Positions 25,141 through 34,687 of a stretch of DNA of 64,000 nucleotides are shown here, piece after piece. Location of the stretch: assembly GCF_049943955.1 (NCBI RefSeq), contig NZ_JBNFTW010000004.1, forward strand, positions 346,761 through 410,760, given 5' to 3'. The first letter of the stretch is position 1. The number at the start of each line of letters is the position of its first letter. The position numbers and the translations under genes were made by a program. The notes under the pieces are model-generated. The model was not told the DNA's origin. It worked only from the letters and a program-made list of their open reading frames with translations, and made no database searches. Origin of the DNA: Desulfosporosinus sp049943955. Its GTDB lineage: Bacteria; Bacillota; Desulfitobacteriia; Desulfitobacteriales; Desulfitobacteriaceae.

Positions 25141-25252
25141 GCCGGAAAAAAATACTAAGAGGGTGTAGAATGACGGGATGTTTGAGTTGTAAAAGAATAT
25201 AAGTTGTAGTAAACTTTAGAACGATAAAGATTCATCGCTTTTTGTACTGTCA

Positions 25253-25279
25253 GAAAGTATAATTTCGTTGTATACTTTC
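25253..25279. promoter_or_regulatory. inverted repeat with TATAAT upstream of the dehydratase gene
   Basis: GAAAGTATA (25253-25261) and TATACTTTC (25271-25279) form nine-base arms. TATAAT (25258-25263) lies within the left arm and could be a -10 box; the -35 region (TCGCTT at 25235) is poor. It could be a promoter with an operator for the polysaccharide locus (tentative). Confidence 0.35.
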
Positions 25280-25357
25280 CTCCTGGGTAAGTGCAACTAA
25301 GGCTGCCGCCTGCGTCAGTCGAGTTTTCTTTAGGTATATCAGAAGGGGCTGAACTAA

Positions 25358-27229
25358 GTGTTATTTCGCAAACGTACATTAATTCTTATGCTGATTGATG
25401 CTCTGTTAATCAACATAGCAGCCTTTAGCAGTTTTTATTTGCGTTTTGAGATCTTTGGGCATATTCCGTCGGAATACTATCAAACCTATTACCATACAGC
25501 CGCAGCGGCTACGATCTTGTATATTGCTGTTTTTTACATATTTGGCCTGTATAACAGGCTTTGGCAATATGCCAGCACCGGAGAGCTGCTTTCCATTATC
25601 TTTGCGGTAACCGTTGGAACAGGCGGTACAGTCGCAGTTGTTTATTACTATAGTGTTGTTTTGGCAAGATTTCCCTTGAGAATGCCCAACTCCGCTGCCA
25701 TTTTGCTCTGGCTGGTCATGGTTATTTTAATTGGCGGTTCGCGCTTCATTTGGCGAATAGTGCAGGAGAATGTCTTTGACCGACACGTTCCGGGTTCCCA
25801 AAAACAAGTGCTTATCGTAGGAGCAGGGGATGCTGGGGTTTTAGCTGCCAGAGAATTGAAAAACCGCAACTACCGCGATGGACGTCCGGTCGGCTTTATC
25901 GACGACGACCGCGAGAAACAAAAGCTCCAACTGCTGGGGATTCCTGTTTTAGGAACGCGTAAAGATATTACCCGTGTCGTCAAAGGTCATAATATTGATG
26001 AAGTTATTATTGCTATGCCTTCAGCCTCAGGCGACTCCGTCCGCGAGATTGTGCAAATTTGCGAAAAGTCCGGTGTTGATTTGAAAATCATGCCGGGTGT
26101 ATATGACGTCATCAGCGGAGATATTAATATCAAACCCATTCGGCAGATTCAAGTTGAAGATTTATTGGGCCGTGATCCTGTTTCCGTGGATTTAGAAGAG
26201 GTGGCAGGCTATGTTTCCGGCGAGACGGTATTTATTACCGGTGCGGGAGGTTCCATCGGGTCGGAAATTTCCCGACAGGTTGCTAAGTTTAATCCGGGCA
26301 AACTGGTGCTGATTGGGCATGGAGAAAACAGTATTTTTGATATTGAACAGGAACTTCGCTCTGACCGGCCAGGTATTGATTACGTTACTGAAATTTTGGA
26401 TATTAAAGACCGGGAAAAGGTATTCCTGGTGTTTAACCGGTATAAGCCGGGGGTTGTCTTTCATGCTGCAGCCCATAAGCATGTCCCTCTAATGGAACGG
26501 AATCCGGAAGAAGCCCTGAAAAATAATGTACTGGGTACTCAGAATTTGGCAGAAGCTGCCGATGAATTTAAAGTTAAAACCTTTGTCTCCATATCTACGG
26601 ATAAGGCGGTCAACCCTACCAGTATTATGGGAGCAACCAAGAGGACCGTTGAATTAATGATTCAGAATTTAGACCGCAGGTCGCAGACGAAATTTGTGGC
26701 GGTACGTTTCGGCAATGTTTTAGGAAGCAGTGGCAGTGTTATTCCGACCTTTAAGAAACAAATTGCCAAAGGAGGCCCTGTCACCGTAACTCACCCGGAA
26801 ATGGTCCGTTACTTTATGACCATCCCGGAAGCGACCCAGTTAGTGATCCAAGCCGGAGCTATGGCTCAGGGCGGAGAGATCTTTATTTTGGATATGGGAC
26901 AACCGGTTAAAATTTTAGACTTAGCTAAAGACTTGATTCGGCTTTCAGGTTTTGAGCCTGATGTCGATATTAAGATACAATTCACAGGGATTCGGCCGGG
27001 AGAAAAACTCTACGAGGAATTATTGACAGCGGAGGAAGGCATCACGTCTACGAAACACAGTCGAATATTTGTCGCAAAGCCAAGCTTTATTGATGTGAGT
27101 GTTTTGGAAGAACTTACGCATATAGTTCGCGAGCGGGGCAGTTCTTTGACACGTGATGAAGTGATCTCCTTGTTGCAGACTGTCATTCCGACCTTTCGCA
27201 AGAAGAACACTAACGCTGTAGCCAAATAA
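25358..27229 (+). CDS. membrane-bound nucleotide-sugar 4,6-dehydratase, WbpM/CapD/FlaA1 type
   Basis: The 623-residue protein has four N-terminal membrane helices (about 8-125), a CoA-binding-like domain with LIVGAGDAGVLAAREL (about 150-165), and an extended SDR domain with VFITGAGGSIGSEISRQ (about 291-307), HAAAHKHVPLME (about 369) and STDKAVNPTSIMGATKR (about 410-426). These are the marks of WbpM/PglF-type UDP-GlcNAc C6-dehydratases, which make the 4-keto-6-deoxy sugar that starts bacillosamine, QuiNAc or FucNAc synthesis. It is the first gene of the polysaccharide block. The start is GTG with AAGGGG upstream. The dehydrogenase gene follows after 17 bases. Confidence 0.9.
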   Translation: MLFRKRTLILMLIDALLINIAAFSSFYLRFEIFGHIPSEYYQTYYHTAAAATILYIAVFYIFGLYNRLWQYASTGELLSIIFAVTVGTGGTVAVVYYYSVVLARFPLRMPNSAAILLWLVMVILIGGSRFIWRIVQENVFDRHVPGSQKQVLIVGAGDAGVLAARELKNRNYRDGRPVGFIDDDREKQKLQLLGIPVLGTRKDITRVVKGHNIDEVIIAMPSASGDSVREIVQICEKSGVDLKIMPGVYDVISGDINIKPIRQIQVEDLLGRDPVSVDLEEVAGYVSGETVFITGAGGSIGSEISRQVAKFNPGKLVLIGHGENSIFDIEQELRSDRPGIDYVTEILDIKDREKVFLVFNRYKPGVVFHAAAHKHVPLMERNPEEALKNNVLGTQNLAEAADEFKVKTFVSISTDKAVNPTSIMGATKRTVELMIQNLDRRSQTKFVAVRFGNVLGSSGSVIPTFKKQIAKGGPVTVTHPEMVRYFMTIPEATQLVIQAGAMAQGGEIFILDMGQPVKILDLAKDLIRLSGFEPDVDIKIQFTGIRPGEKLYEELLTAEEGITSTKHSRIFVAKPSFIDVSVLEELTHIVRERGSSLTRDEVISLLQTVIPTFRKKNTNAVAK

Positions 27230-27246
27230 GGAGGAATTGAGTCATT

Positions 27247-28602
27247 ATGGTGACCGTAAAAAATGTGATTACTAGTGAGGATGTTATTGCCAAGGCCCTC
27301 AAAGAAAAGATTCTAAAACACGAAGCTCGTATCGGGGTCATGGGTTTGGGATATGTAGGTCTCCCCCTGGCTGTTGAAAAAAGTAAGGTCGGCTTCTCGG
27401 TAATTGGTTTTGACATTAATTCTGTTCGGGTTGATCGTGTTAATGCTGCTGATAATTACATCGGTGATGTTAAAGATCAGGATCTGAAAGATATGGTGGG
27501 AAAAGGCTTATTAACTGCCACTACGGATTTCTCCCGTTTGGCTGAATGTGATGTCGTGATCATTTGTGTTCCTACACCTTTAACTATCACACGAGATCCG
27601 GATATTTCCTACATCGCCTCTTCTTCAGAAAAGATTGCTCAATACATTCGTCCAGGACAATTAATTACTTTGGAAAGCACCACCTATCCCGGTACAACCG
27701 AGGAAGTCATTTTACCTCTTTTGGAAAAGTCAGGGCTTAAAGTGGGAAAAGACTTTTTCTTGGCCTTCTCGCCGGAACGGGTTGACCCAGGCAATAAACG
27801 CTTCAGTACGAAAAACACCTCTAAAGTCGTTGGGGGCATGACTCCTATTTGCTTAGAGATTGCTTATGCGCTTTATATGCAAACCATCACGAACGTTGTT
27901 CCCGTCTCTTCCCCTGCAGCAGCTGAGCTGACTAAGGTCTTCGAGAATACCTATCGGGCCGTCAACATTGCCATGGTCAACGAGCTGATGATGCTTTGTG
28001 ACCGCATGGGGATTGATATTTGGGAAGTGGTAGAAGCTGCCGGAACGAAACCCTTTGGGATTCAAACCTTTTATCCCGGCCCCGGTGTGGGCGGCCACTG
28101 TATTCCTATTGATCCTTTCTATCTTACCTGGAAGGCTCGGGAGTACGATTTCCATACGCGGTTTATTGAATTGGCCGGGGAAATTAACGTCGAGGTATCA
28201 TACTATGTTGTTAATAAGCTGGTCAGAGCCCTCAATAGCGAAAATAAGAGCTTAAAAGATGCCAAAATTCTTGTTTTAGGCGTAGCCTATAAGAAGGATA
28301 TTGACGATGTCCGTGAATCTCCGGCTTTAAAGATCATGGAGCTGCTGCGCAAACAGGGAGCTAATATCACCTACCATGATCCCTATATTCCGGTGATTGA
28401 ACCCCATGGCGGAAGTACAGTGCACTTGGAGAGCGTACCTTTGACAGATGAAGTGTTGTCAGATGCCGACGGAGTTCTGATCTTAACCGATCATAGCGTG
28501 GTGGATTATGCCCGGGTGGCAGAAAAGGCGAAACTGGTCGTGGATACCCGCAATGCTACAAAAGAAGTCCAGGAGAATCGGGACAAAATCGCCAAAATAT
28601 AA
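27247..28602 (+). CDS. UDP-N-acetylhexosamine 6-dehydrogenase, WbpA/WecC type
   Basis: The 451-residue nucleotide-sugar dehydrogenase has an NAD-binding site VMGLGYVGLPLAVEKS (about 35-50), CVPTPL, FSPERVDPG (about 176-184), and the catalytic cysteine in GPGVGGHCIPIDPFY (about 275-289). The C-terminal UDP-binding domain contains AYKKDIDDVRESPAL. The closest type is WbpA, which oxidises UDP-GlcNAc to UDP-GlcNAcA; UDP-ManNAc dehydrogenase WecC cannot be excluded. The presence of WbpB-, WbpD- and WbpI-like genes downstream favours WbpA. It follows the dehydratase by 17 bases, and a strong hairpin follows it. Confidence 0.88.
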   Translation: MVTVKNVITSEDVIAKALKEKILKHEARIGVMGLGYVGLPLAVEKSKVGFSVIGFDINSVRVDRVNAADNYIGDVKDQDLKDMVGKGLLTATTDFSRLAECDVVIICVPTPLTITRDPDISYIASSSEKIAQYIRPGQLITLESTTYPGTTEEVILPLLEKSGLKVGKDFFLAFSPERVDPGNKRFSTKNTSKVVGGMTPICLEIAYALYMQTITNVVPVSSPAAAELTKVFENTYRAVNIAMVNELMMLCDRMGIDIWEVVEAAGTKPFGIQTFYPGPGVGGHCIPIDPFYLTWKAREYDFHTRFIELAGEINVEVSYYVVNKLVRALNSENKSLKDAKILVLGVAYKKDIDDVRESPALKIMELLRKQGANITYHDPYIPVIEPHGGSTVHLESVPLTDEVLSDADGVLILTDHSVVDYARVAEKAKLVVDTRNATKEVQENRDKIAKI

Positions 28603-28655
28603 GGTTGCTGTGCCAGAAACCGGTGGAGAAACGGAAACCTGACTGAAATACGTGC

Positions 28656-28684
28656 TTAAGGGGAATCTTCATGATTCCCCTTAA
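28656..28684 (+). terminator. strong hairpin after the UDP-sugar dehydrogenase gene
   Basis: TTAAGGGGAATC (28656-28667) pairs perfectly with GATTCCCCTTAA (28673-28684) around a five-base loop. There is no T-run directly after it. It probably ends or stabilises the transcript. Confidence 0.6.
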
Positions 28685-28804
28685 ACCTGTATATCGTGAT
28701 AGTTATTTTTTACCAGAAGCCTATAAATTAAATAAAGATCTCAATTCTGACAAACAATAGTCTGGAATTTAGAGGTTTGTTAGAGGTTTAGATGAAGTGA
28801 ATTT

Positions 28805-28905
28805 GTTCAGCTAAAGCTGAACATCGGGTCTTCGGTGACGAAAGTGTCCTGTGGACACTTTCGCCGAAAGCGCTAGCCCATAACAAATGCTATCGCGCTG
28901 AAGGA
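28805..28905. repeat. dispersed two-palindrome repeat
   Basis: GTTCAGCTAAAGCTGAAC (28805-28822) is followed by ATCGGGTCTTCGG and a second palindrome, CGAAAGTGTCC/GGACACTTTCG (28839-28863, 11-base arms around TGT), then a CGAAAGCGCTAGCCCATAAC...GCGCTGAAG tail to about 28902. The same order of parts is found, inverted, at 42930-43039 and 45107-45159, and the second part at 13495-13560. It lies between two operons of the polysaccharide locus. Confidence 0.7.
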
Positions 28906-28985
28906 TGAAACAAGGTATAAGTTTGGCCTAAATACGCTAAAAGTTGTTCCGTTAGATAAATTTTAAAGAAAAGAGATGTGGATTG

Positions 28986-30032
28986 ATGAGCGAAGAAAAG
29001 AAAATCCGCTTTGCTATTATTGGCTGCGGAAGAATTGCTCCTAAACATGCAGAATCTATCGTGGCCTTACCTGAAGCAGAATTAGTGGCTGTGTGTGATA
29101 TAGTACCTGAACATGCCCAAAACTTCGCGGATAAATATGGGGCAGAGCCTTATACAGATTATCAGGAAATGCTTAAGAGACAGGATATTGACGTTGTGAC
29201 GATTGCCACTCCCAGCGGTTTGCATGCCGAAATCGGAATTGCCGCTGCTGAAGCTGGAAAACATGTCATGGTGGAAAAACCTATGGCCATGACGTTGAAG
29301 ACCGCTGACGCTTTGATTGCTGCCTGCCAAAAAGCCGGCGTTAAATTAGCGGTTATTCACCAAAACCGTTTCAATGCTTCGATCAAACTTGTGCGTAAAG
29401 CTTTAGAAGATGGACGTTTCGGCAAATTGACCCATGGACAAGCTACTGTGCGCTGGAACCGCAATGACAATTACTACCTCCAGGCTCCCTGGCGTGGAAC
29501 AAAGCTTCAAGACGGCGGAGTTCTTATGAATCAATCAATCCATAACATCGACTTACTGCAGTGGATGTTCGGCCCTGTAGATTCCGTTTTTGGATATACG
29601 TCAACCTTTTTGCGTAACATTGAAATGGAAGACATGGGCGCAGCCGTGATTAAGTTTAAGAACGGTGCCATCGGTATCATTGAAGCCGCTTCGACCATTT
29701 ATCCCAAGAACATTGAAGAGACCATCAATGTTTTCGGAGAGACGGGGTCCGTTATTGTGGGTGGAATTGCAGTTAACCGCATTGAAGTTTGGGAATTCCC
29801 GGAAAGCGAAGACGAGAAGAAACAAATCTTTGCCAGTCAGGAAGTTGACCCGCCTACCGTTTATGGCTTCGGACACAGGGAACTTATCTTGGATATGATT
29901 CACGCTATTCGTGAAGACCGTGTTCCGGCTATACCCGGAGAGGAAGGGCGAAAAGCTCTGGAAATTATTCTAGCCATTTATAAATGCCAAGAAACAAAAC
30001 AGCCCGTTGTGTTTCCACTCATAGAAAACTGA
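28986..30032 (+). CDS. Gfo/Idh/MocA family oxidoreductase, WbpB/WlbA-like
   Basis: The 348-residue protein has an N-terminal Rossmann fold with FAIIGCGRIAPKHAES (about 9-24), VEKPMAMTL (about 97-105) with the conserved EKP, and a C-terminal oxidoreductase domain with LMNQSIHNIDLLQWMFG (about 181-197). Similar enzymes (WbpB, WlbA) oxidise C3 of UDP-GlcNAcA to allow later amination. This role is supported by the acetyltransferase gene 16 bases downstream and the dehydrogenase gene upstream. The aminotransferase WbpE that should act between is not in this window. A TTG at 28983 directly precedes the ATG at 28986, which is preferred. Confidence 0.85.
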   Translation: MSEEKKIRFAIIGCGRIAPKHAESIVALPEAELVAVCDIVPEHAQNFADKYGAEPYTDYQEMLKRQDIDVVTIATPSGLHAEIGIAAAEAGKHVMVEKPMAMTLKTADALIAACQKAGVKLAVIHQNRFNASIKLVRKALEDGRFGKLTHGQATVRWNRNDNYYLQAPWRGTKLQDGGVLMNQSIHNIDLLQWMFGPVDSVFGYTSTFLRNIEMEDMGAAVIKFKNGAIGIIEAASTIYPKNIEETINVFGETGSVIVGGIAVNRIEVWEFPESEDEKKQIFASQEVDPPTVYGFGHRELILDMIHAIREDRVPAIPGEEGRKALEIILAIYKCQETKQPVVFPLIEN

Positions 30033-30048
30033 AAAAGGAGAAAAGTCT

Positions 30049-30909
30049 ATGTCTCAAAACAACGTGCCGCGGCAGATTGCCCTGAGTGCCGTAGTGCCCT
30101 CAAGCGCAGCGATTGGGCCGTTTTGTGTGATTGGCGAAAATGTTATACTAGGCGAAAATGTGGTTCTGGGAGTCGGTTGTGTTCTCGCTGATGGGGCAAT
30201 TGTAGGTGCTGGAAGTGAACTCGGAAACTACGTGACCCTTGGACCGGGAGCAAAACTGGGGCTTCGTTCCCGGGTTGGAGACCACACTACGATATATCAG
30301 CAGACTCAGCTCGGTGATGAAGGCTTTATTGGCAGCAGCTCTTCCATCGGACGTTTGCCCAAAGCCGCTGCGACCAGTACGGTTAAAACCCAGGCAGATC
30401 TCCCCTCCCTTAAAATGGGCAATGGTTATACTATCGGCTGTTCAGCAGTTCTCTATGCAGGAACAACTTACTCAGACAAAGCGTTTATCGGCGACGGAGC
30501 AATAGTCCGGGAGCGATGTTCGGTAGGTCAAAATGTCGTGATTGGCAGCGGGGTCGTCGTCGAAAATGATACTAAGATCGGCTCTTTTACCAAGATACAG
30601 ACAGGTTCCTACATAACAGCCTATATGGAAATTGAGGAACGGGTATTTATCGCTCCCATGGTTACGACAACCAATGATAACTATATGGGACGCACGGAAA
30701 AGCGTTTCAAATCGATAAAAGGTGCGACGATTCAAAAAGGTGCCAGAATTGGCGGCGCGTCCATCCTTTTGCCGGGAGTGAACGTTGCTCCCGAAACCTT
30801 TGTGGCAGCAGGAGCCCTGGTTACGAAAGATACCACAGCCAAACGTGTTGTTAAAGGTTTCCCGGCAAGAGAGATTCGAGAAGTTCCAGAGGAGGAGCTC
30901 TTGCCCTAA
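30049..30909 (+). CDS. left-handed beta-helix acyltransferase, WbpD/WlbB-like
   Basis: The 286-residue protein consists almost wholly of hexapeptide repeats of the [IV]-G-x-x-x-x type, for example IGPFCVIGENVILGENVVLG near 22-41. WbpD/WlbB enzymes acetylate the 3-amino group of UDP-GlcNAc3NA. The C-terminal half (FIAPMVTTTNDNYMGR, GGASILLPGV, VKGFPAREI) is typical of that group. It is about 90 residues longer than usual WbpD, due to an extra N-terminal set of repeats and a loop near 100-120. AAGGAG gives a clear start, 16 bases after the WbpB-like gene. Confidence 0.82.
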   Translation: MSQNNVPRQIALSAVVPSSAAIGPFCVIGENVILGENVVLGVGCVLADGAIVGAGSELGNYVTLGPGAKLGLRSRVGDHTTIYQQTQLGDEGFIGSSSSIGRLPKAAATSTVKTQADLPSLKMGNGYTIGCSAVLYAGTTYSDKAFIGDGAIVRERCSVGQNVVIGSGVVVENDTKIGSFTKIQTGSYITAYMEIEERVFIAPMVTTTNDNYMGRTEKRFKSIKGATIQKGARIGGASILLPGVNVAPETFVAAGALVTKDTTAKRVVKGFPAREIREVPEEELLP

Positions 30910-30965
30910 ACAGTAACAATAGGGTCGCAGCCTTAGTAAAAGGTTAGGCAACAAGGAGGAAAAAG

Positions 30966-32300
30966 ATGTTCTGGAACACAGGAGTTACACGTACGAACTC
31001 AAACAAATTGCTGCTTATTCTGGCAATCATGTTATCCGCTATGCTCTTGCCCTCAATAGAAATCCGCTCCAGTTTACCCCGTCTGCGTCTGGATGACGTT
31101 TTGATATTTGGGGTATTTGCCCTCAATATCATTCTTTGGTTAATCCACCGCACACCTTCAGAGTATGACCTCGGATTGTCTTATCACGAGGAGAAGTCTC
31201 GAGGGATAAGGGCCATTACCACTGCTTTTTTGCTCTTATTGGGAGCGATGATCATCTCCAATATATTTGCCCTTATTTTTTTGAAGACACCTTTTGGTCT
31301 GCGGGATGCCATGGAAGGAGTTACCCTGGCGAAATACTATCTGGCTGCCACTCTGGCCATTTCCCTGGATTTGCAGGACGGGGAATTCAGTCTTTTGCGT
31401 AATACCTTTCTTGTGAGTTTTGGCTTCATAATTCTTCTGTCCTGGGGGCAGTTCTTAAATATTGCCAATGTCAATGCCTGGCTGACGCCGTTCTTTGCCC
31501 AGTCACATCTGGACAATCTCGTGAACGCCAATCCTCCCCGGGTTTTAGGGACCTTTGATAACCCTAATGTTATGGGAATCTTCTCTGTCATTACGTTGAC
31601 AATCTTTGTTGCGTTTTTTTATTTTCGCAACAATGAACGCTCGAAAACAATTTTTCTTTTTGTTGCCGTCGGATTGACCATCAAACTGATCTTTATGACA
31701 ATTTCCCGCACCGCTCTTTTGGGAACAGCCTTTGTCCTCACGTTGTTAAGCCTCTGGGCTTTGTTTAAACATCGCTGGAAAAAGGACATGCTTATAAAGG
31801 TAGGGGCATTGTTCGTTTTAACCTTACTCATCTTCTTTACTTCCCCGCGCGGTTTTACGACGCGAATTAACGAAGCAACGAATTTTGACACCAGCACTTC
31901 AGCTCAGGGCCATCTTCTGCGAGCAGGGAATGCCTTTGGGTATATTAAGGAATCGCCCATTTTAGGCTGGGGTACAGCTAAAACGACTATGACGACGCTG
32001 GTTGATGATGAGTATGCGTTAATTACCCGGCGCTATGGTGTGATTGGCTTAGCCATGTATCTTTGGCTTTTTCTCCGTCCTCTCAAAGCCGCTTTTGGAA
32101 AGGCCAGACGTTTTGATTTCTCAAATTCTGATCAAGGCTTAAGAGAAACAAAAACGCTGCTCAGCATCGCTTACGTGGCTGCGACAGGAGCAATCTTTAT
32201 TTACAATATTACTGCCGGGATATTTTACAATCTTCAATTAATGACTTTTTTTGCCTTATTTATGGGTTTGATTTATAGGATAGAAGGGGAAAACGATTGA
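30966..32300 (+). CDS. O-antigen ligase/polymerase-like membrane protein (first)
   Basis: The 444-residue protein has ten to twelve hydrophobic segments, a central loop and a Wzy/WaaL-type C-terminal region with SPILGWGTAKTTM (about 328-340) and RRYGVIGLAMYLWLF. It is likely to polymerise or ligate lipid-linked oligosaccharides on the outer face of the membrane. A second protein of the same type is encoded at 39045-40433, so one may be the polymerase and the other a ligase to the wall or a glycoprotein (inference). AAGGAGG precedes the ATG. The next gene starts at its stop codon. Confidence 0.75.
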   Translation: MFWNTGVTRTNSNKLLLILAIMLSAMLLPSIEIRSSLPRLRLDDVLIFGVFALNIILWLIHRTPSEYDLGLSYHEEKSRGIRAITTAFLLLLGAMIISNIFALIFLKTPFGLRDAMEGVTLAKYYLAATLAISLDLQDGEFSLLRNTFLVSFGFIILLSWGQFLNIANVNAWLTPFFAQSHLDNLVNANPPRVLGTFDNPNVMGIFSVITLTIFVAFFYFRNNERSKTIFLFVAVGLTIKLIFMTISRTALLGTAFVLTLLSLWALFKHRWKKDMLIKVGALFVLTLLIFFTSPRGFTTRINEATNFDTSTSAQGHLLRAGNAFGYIKESPILGWGTAKTTMTTLVDDEYALITRRYGVIGLAMYLWLFLRPLKAAFGKARRFDFSNSDQGLRETKTLLSIAYVAATGAIFIYNITAGIFYNLQLMTFFALFMGLIYRIEGEND

Positions 32301-33427
32301 AAGTCTGCATATTAACCACGGCCCATTCTCCTTTTGATGAGCGAATTTTTCATAAGGAAGCCCGCAGCTTAGCTGAGGCAGGTTACGAAGTGGTCATTGC
32401 TGCACCTTATACCACCTCAATGGTTAAGGACGGGATTAGGATTCAGGCCGTGCCGCCCTTATCCTCCAGGTCAGACCGAATTTGGCGGTTGAGATCTTTA
32501 TACCAAACGGCGCTGCGGGAAAAGGCGGATATCTATCACTTCCATGATCCGGATTTGATTCCCGTAGGCTTGCGGCTGAGCCGGAAACATCGGAAGCCGG
32601 TCATTTATGATGTTCATGAATATTACGGCGACAGTCTTCTCACACGTTATTGGCTGCCGAAACCCCTGCGTAAATTTGTGGCTAAAACTGTGGATCGGGT
32701 TGAAAAACGGGCGGCACGTTCGTTTGCCGGTATTATTACGGTGAACAATCATATGGCAGAGCTTTTTAAGCGGGAAAACCCCGAGGGAGAGATCCTGCAT
32801 AATTATCCGCTGCAACGGCAATTCCAATTTTCCCGGCCGGAAGGCAGTAAACCACCGGTCATCTTATATCTCGGCGGAATCAATCGGGAAAGAGGCTTGG
32901 AGATTATATTAAGGGCGATGCCTTTAGTCCGTGAAAAGCATCCCGAAGCCGTCTGCGAATTAGTGGGGCCGGCAGAAACTGAAGATCTGGGGCCGGACTT
33001 TTCTGATCTTAATCCCTGGTTAGAGCGGGGAAACGTTCACCTGCGGGGCAAGGTGCCTTACGAGCAGGTCCCGGGAATCCTGGCTCAGAGTTCCATAGCC
33101 TTGGTTCCCTTGCTGCCCACCTTAAATTACCGGAAAGCAATTCCTGTCAAGCTCTTGGAATACATGGCCGCCGGACTGCCTGTAGCAGGCTCGCGTTTCG
33201 GCTATATTGAAGAGATTATTGAGAAAAACCGCTGTGGGCTGCTCTGTAAACCCGGTGATCCGGAGAGTCTGGCCCAAGCGATATGTACATTCATTGAAAA
33301 TCCCGCAGAATCCTTAACCTATGCCCAAAATGGCTGGGATGCCTTTCAGCGCGAGTATACCTGGGAGAAAGAACAAAACAAACTGATCAGACTTTATGAG
33401 AGAATTTTGTCTGCGAGGAAGCTGTAA
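32297..33427 (+). CDS. glycosyltransferase family 4 (first)
   Basis: The 376-residue GT-B fold enzyme starts KVCILTTAHSPFDERIFHKE, typical of a GT4 subgroup. It has HFHDPDLIPVG near residue 82, YDVHEYYGD near 104, and the donor-binding C-terminal half with ILYLGGINRERGLE (about 190-203) and PVKLLEYMAAGLPV (about 281-294). It transfers a nucleotide-activated sugar in the cytoplasm during repeat-unit assembly; donor and acceptor are unknown. The TTG start overlaps the stop codon of the polymerase gene, indicating coupling. Confidence 0.83.
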   Translation: MKVCILTTAHSPFDERIFHKEARSLAEAGYEVVIAAPYTTSMVKDGIRIQAVPPLSSRSDRIWRLRSLYQTALREKADIYHFHDPDLIPVGLRLSRKHRKPVIYDVHEYYGDSLLTRYWLPKPLRKFVAKTVDRVEKRAARSFAGIITVNNHMAELFKRENPEGEILHNYPLQRQFQFSRPEGSKPPVILYLGGINRERGLEIILRAMPLVREKHPEAVCELVGPAETEDLGPDFSDLNPWLERGNVHLRGKVPYEQVPGILAQSSIALVPLLPTLNYRKAIPVKLLEYMAAGLPVAGSRFGYIEEIIEKNRCGLLCKPGDPESLAQAICTFIENPAESLTYAQNGWDAFQREYTWEKEQNKLIRLYERILSARKL

Positions 33428-33428
33428 G

Positions 33429-34658
33429 ATGCGTGTTTTAATCTTGTCTCACATGTACCCGAATTCTGTATCCCCTTTAGGAGGGATTTTTGTCCGCCAA
33501 CAAGCTGCCGCCTTGACTCAATCAGGCGCAGAGGTAAGGGTGGTGGCTCCGGTACCATGGGTGCCGGCTTTTATGTCCGGACGGGGAAAATGGGGAGGTT
33601 ATCCCGCAGTTCCTTTCATGGAGGAACCTGATGGATTTCCTGTTTTTCATCCTCGTGTTCTGGAATTTCCTCGTTCCTTGTTTTTTGAGTATTATCCGCA
33701 AACCTTTGCCCTAGGGCTGCAGCAGGCAGTTGCCGAACAAATCAGGCAAGGTGTAGACGTGATTCATGCTCACGTGGCTCATCCCGACGGAGCAGCCGCT
33801 TTAAAATTCGGACAGAAGTACCATCTTCCTGTTGTCGTTACGATTCATGGCCAGGACTTTGCCTATACGTTGCAGCGGAGCCGAGTCTGCGCAGACAGTG
33901 TGAAAAAGACCCTCAAAGGGGCCTCCCAGGTGATCCTGGTCAGTCAGAAGCTTAAAACTCAGTACAGTTTGGAAACATGGGCAGATAATTTAGCAAAGTA
34001 TCAGGTCATCTACAATGGCGTTGATCTGGAGGATGTCGTTCCAAGTCCTGACGCTAAGGAAAGGCATGCTGAAATGTATGGTTCAGATTGCGATACTAAA
34101 ATCGGCCACCGCCGCTGCCTTTTAAGTGTCGGCTTCTTGCGCCCTGATAAAGGCCATGCTGTGGTCTTGCAGGCCCTGCCGGAGCTGATTCGGGAATTTC
34201 CTGACTTAGAATACCGGATTGCGGGTGATGGGTCGGAACGTCAGGAGTTAGAGGCTCTCACCGAGGAATTAGGCCTGAGAGACCATGTCGTTTTCTTAGG
34301 GAGCCTGCCCCATTCTGAGGCTATGGGTGAGATGGCCAGATGCGATGTTTTCATATTACCAAGCTGGAAAGAAGCCTTTGGAGTCGTTTATCTTGAAGCC
34401 ATGGCTCATGGAAAGCCGATTATAGGTACTCAAGGTGAGGGGATTGCCGAAATTTTAGATCACAATGACGTGGGCAAAGCCGTTCCCCCTAAGGATGTTC
34501 AAGCGATTGTTGCTGCAGTGCAGGAGCTTTTCAGAGATCCTCAGCGGCGAAAGGAAATGGGAATTCGGGGGAGAGCGCTTGTGACTCGTGAATTTACCTG
34601 GCGCTCCAATGCTCAGAAAACTCTCGCAGTCTATGAAAAGGCCAGAGAAAGTTTTTGA
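33429..34658 (+). CDS. glycosyltransferase family 4 (second)
   Basis: The enzyme has about 409 residues. The ATG at 33429, one base after the previous stop, gives the expected GT4 start MRVLILSHMYPN; an ORF start at 33396 would lie inside the previous gene. GGIFVRQQAAAL, VIHAHVAHPDG (about 116-126), VTIHGQDF, VGFLRPDKGHAVVLQAL (about 228-244) and the E-x7-E-type motif KEAFGVVYLEAMAHGKPI (about 315-332) mark the fold. It adds one sugar to the lipid-linked repeat unit. The upstream GAGGAAG is a fair ribosome binding site. Confidence 0.84.
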   Translation: MRVLILSHMYPNSVSPLGGIFVRQQAAALTQSGAEVRVVAPVPWVPAFMSGRGKWGGYPAVPFMEEPDGFPVFHPRVLEFPRSLFFEYYPQTFALGLQQAVAEQIRQGVDVIHAHVAHPDGAAALKFGQKYHLPVVVTIHGQDFAYTLQRSRVCADSVKKTLKGASQVILVSQKLKTQYSLETWADNLAKYQVIYNGVDLEDVVPSPDAKERHAEMYGSDCDTKIGHRRCLLSVGFLRPDKGHAVVLQALPELIREFPDLEYRIAGDGSERQELEALTEELGLRDHVVFLGSLPHSEAMGEMARCDVFILPSWKEAFGVVYLEAMAHGKPIIGTQGEGIAEILDHNDVGKAVPPKDVQAIVAAVQELFRDPQRRKEMGIRGRALVTREFTWRSNAQKTLAVYEKARESF

Positions 34659-34687
34659 TTAATGGTTGAATAGAAAGGTGAACCTGA